Under the pieces are notes generated by a model. That model was not told the origin of the DNA and made no database searches. It saw nothing but the letters and a program-made list of their open reading frames with translations. Below, in pieces: positions 62,193 to 64,000 of a stretch of 64,000 nucleotides of DNA. The stretch's first letter is position 1, and each line of letters begins with the position of its first letter. The DNA is from Cardiocondyla obscurior (lineage: Eukaryota > Arthropoda > Insecta > Hymenoptera > Formicidae), in assembly GCF_019399895.1 (NCBI RefSeq), contig NC_091887.1, forward strand, positions 3,535,001-3,599,000, in the 5' to 3' direction. Made by a program: the position numbers and the translations under genes.

Positions 62193-62387
62193 ACTATTGA
62201 CAGATTCGTCGTAACATCTGTACATAACGCGCTCGGAAAACTTTAAACTTTGATTTCTCAAAAACTATTGCGTATCTACACCTAATCGTCGACGCGTAAT
62301 CTTATATTTTCCCTCTCTACTACCATGCCAAAGCTCATTAAAAAACTGCGTTGGCACTTGGGAACCTCTCCTTGTAAGTCTGAAAAA

Positions 62388-62836
62388 GAATTAAGGATAG
62401 AAGAGCACAGTCGAATATATCCACTCTTTGCCACAGGATTAAAATCAGTGGGTCGACAAGTGGACAAACCTGGTTCGACGCCCCGGTCATTAAAGACCGT
62501 CTGTGATTCTTTCTGGGGCTCGACCTCCTGACCCAAAACCTCGGGGGAGGGAGCGGACGCACTGAGCGGTGAGAGGGCCCTCAATCTAACCTCAAAGTCT
62601 TTGTGCAGTCCCGCTATGAGGTATTGCACTTGCTCGAGAATACGCACACAGGCGACCTTAGACTCGTGCTCCTCGAGCCTCGAGGACGCCTCGGGATCTC
62701 TAGGCGGAGATGAAGAAATGGGCGGTCCGCTAACCTGCCTAGAACGGTCGCGGGATTTCCTACCCGGAGAAGGCGAGCGTGACGGGGACCGATGCCTATG
62801 ATGGCTACGGTGCTTCTTACTCCTATGCTTCGGCAT
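62388..62836 (-). pseudogene. DIRS gag, N-terminal SR-rich part
   Basis: Start MPKHRSKKHRSHHRHRSPSR (62836), an Arg/Ser domain typical of DIRS first ORFs. A helical segment KVACVRILEQVQYLIAGLHKDF follows, then a linker. A TTTCAG before the ATG may be a splice acceptor. The frame enters the palindrome at about 62387 and stops at 62282. Confidence 0.65.
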
Positions 62837-63048
62837 CTTACAGAAAAAACACCTGAAATAAAGTAACAACTGAAATAAACTACCGAAAATCCAATCACCA
62901 CGTATTACTCGGAACGGCGAACACGACACAATGTAGCACTTGAGCGCCGGAAGAGCGCATGTGGCGGCGTGCTTGTGGCGACACAGCGCGCGCGCGTTTT
63001 TTGATTTATGCTATGAACCGTGTTGTCGGAAGGCGTGCACGGGCACGA

Positions 63049-63089
63049 CTACACAGTCTTATATCCGGACGAGACAACGGATCATAATT
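63049..63089 (-). repeat. Right inverted terminal repeat of the DIRS element
   Basis: Inverse of 57204-57243: CTACACAGTCTTATATCCGG then ACGAGACAACGGATCATAATT. Confidence 0.65.
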
Positions 63090-64000
63090 CAGAAATTTCG
63101 GGGATCGACGTGGTCGCGAGGTTGCCATTGCGAATCAACGAGCTTGCTTATTTTTGCGTGGAAAATTTCGATTGAGACAAGTTCTCACGGCGAGTCTCGC
63201 GTGTTTAATGCGTGATTCCACGGAGGATTTCGAGCGATTTACGCGTTGATTAGCGGTCTCTCGGATCCTCAACAGCTTGAATTATTTAATTATTGAGTTA
63301 TTTTTTAAAAAGGAAATTCTTTTTTCTTAAAGAAAGAGATATTTTTACCAAATTAAACGAAAATAATTATGTTATTTATTAATATATATCGATTTAATAA
63401 AGTTGTTTTTTATAATTACAGATTGTTCAATTTTTATTTACAGGATTTTTTAATTTTTTAACGGTTATTTTCAGATTCTAAAAAATCTTCATTAATTTCA
63501 AATTCAGCAAACAAGTTTTGTTAATAATTTATAATCAGAAATCCTACTAAATATTAAAATATCAATCAAGTATTTTCTTTTTTATTTGTTTTTTGTTTTT
63601 TATTTGCTGTCCGAATATTTTCTGAATTTACATTTTTCGCTTATTTAAAGTTATTTCTTTATATCTTTTGTGCACGCCGTTACGCGATGCGTATTCGCGG
63701 GCGATGAAATCCGGGACCACTCTGACGAGGGTGTCGCGAGGTGAACGGAACAAAAGAAATTCAAGAAGTTCAATAACAAAAAAACAAACCATCAACCACG
63801 GCTACTTTATTTCACTTAAATTGTCGCTTCCGGAACGATCGTAACATAAGAATACGCACGGAAATCTTGACTTGCCGGTGAACAGCCGCCGTTCGACCCG
63901 GCGGAAATCTTGTGGAGTTTCAGGCGAGAAACCCCCGCGAACGGAGATCTTGACGTAGAAGACGCGAGGCGGCCCGGCAGACGCGGCCCCGGATCGTTCC
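63090..64000. other. Right flank; dispersed repeat and motif cluster
   Basis: AT-rich to about 63600. 63601-63665 is an inverted copy of 7138-7200. From about 63680 the sequence is GC-rich, with AAATAAAGTAGCC on the minus strand (about 63803) and the CGGARATCTTG motifs at about 63858, 63900 and 63941. No gene is supported, and any element continues beyond the window. Confidence 0.4.

Larger units (their letters stand above)
61446..62387. repeat. 0.94 kb near-perfect palindrome inside DIRS gag
   Basis: Arms of about 446 and 456 bases around a roughly 40-base loop (about 61892-61931, CGAAGGCTACATCTTGC...). The outer 60 bases of both arms are gag sequence (AAGGAGAGGTTCCCAAGTGCCAAC on the left strand and its inverse on the right), so a piece of gag is present in both orientations. 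The inner parts hold a tRNA-like segment and AT-rich runs. Gag frames stop at the arms. Confidence 0.85.
57204..63089 (-). mobile_element. DIRS-type retrotransposon (tyrosine recombinase)
   Basis: Read on the minus strand: SR-rich gag (62836 on), gag C-terminal part, RT with YLDD, RNase H, and a tyrosine recombinase at 58645-57716. No aspartic protease or DDE integrase is present, as expected for DIRS. Both ends carry a roughly 40-base sequence in inverted orientation (57204-57243 and 63049-63089). The coding region has several in-frame stops and at least two frame changes, and gag is split by a palindromic insertion. Inactive. Confidence 0.85.

Overview
The window looks like arthropod nuclear DNA, most likely from a hymenopteran such as an ant. 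The coding content resembles insect Maverick/Polinton, errantivirus-like Ty3/Gypsy, BEL/Pao, DIRS and Tc1/mariner elements. No host gene could be supported anywhere in the 64 kb, so I read it as a transposable-element island. The species is inference.

Layout. (1) 0.65-4.1 kb: a 5'-truncated Gypsy element with a 235 bp 3' LTR. (2) 4.2-4.6 kb: a foldback MITE-like repeat. (3) 5.55-6.56 kb: a roughly 1 kb unit bounded by a 16 bp inverted repeat, carrying a TATA promoter and a two-exon gene whose ATG would be created by splicing. (4) 7,251-32,517: a complete Maverick/Polinton (AG...CT ends, perfect 6 bp TSD TACCAC). Its left half encodes a virion-like module: double jelly-roll major capsid, probable minor capsid, a PLA2 plus cysteine protease polyprotein, packaging ATPase and a chromodomain integrase. 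Its right half holds a 5.4 kb module, containing protein-primed-type DNA polymerase B and two small genes, repeated 2.7 times in tandem. (5) 32.6-33.8 kb: a long-armed foldback element. (6) 35.4-39.3 kb: three-level nesting. A dead DD34E Tc1 element is split by a solo Gypsy LTR, which is itself split by an apparently intact DD35E Tc1-like transposon with about 0.65 kb TIRs. (7) 41.5-56.1 kb (minus): a decayed BEL/Pao element split by a young errantivirus-like Gypsy element (44,958-54,036) with two nearly identical LTRs, gag-pol and a Baculo_F-like env. (8) 57.2-63.1 kb (minus): a DIRS-type retrotransposon (gag, RT/RNase H, tyrosine recombinase) with a 0.94 kb palindrome in its gag that carries tRNA-Leu-like sequences.

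How the genes fit together. The Polinton holds the expected replication (PolB), integration (integrase) and virion (capsids, protease, ATPase) functions, grouped by strand around a divergent TATA promoter region. PolB exists as one long-frame copy plus two later copies with shared homopolymer lesions, and all three share one further frame break. Most other elements carry nonsense or frameshift lesions. The best preserved are the Polinton left half, the DD35E transposase and the large Gypsy element, whose gag-pol has only one stop.

Limits. All family calls are from reading motifs; no database search or alignment was run. Boundaries given to the base (TSDs, LTR ends, splice sites) were read from the sequence. 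Boundaries described as approximate are estimates.
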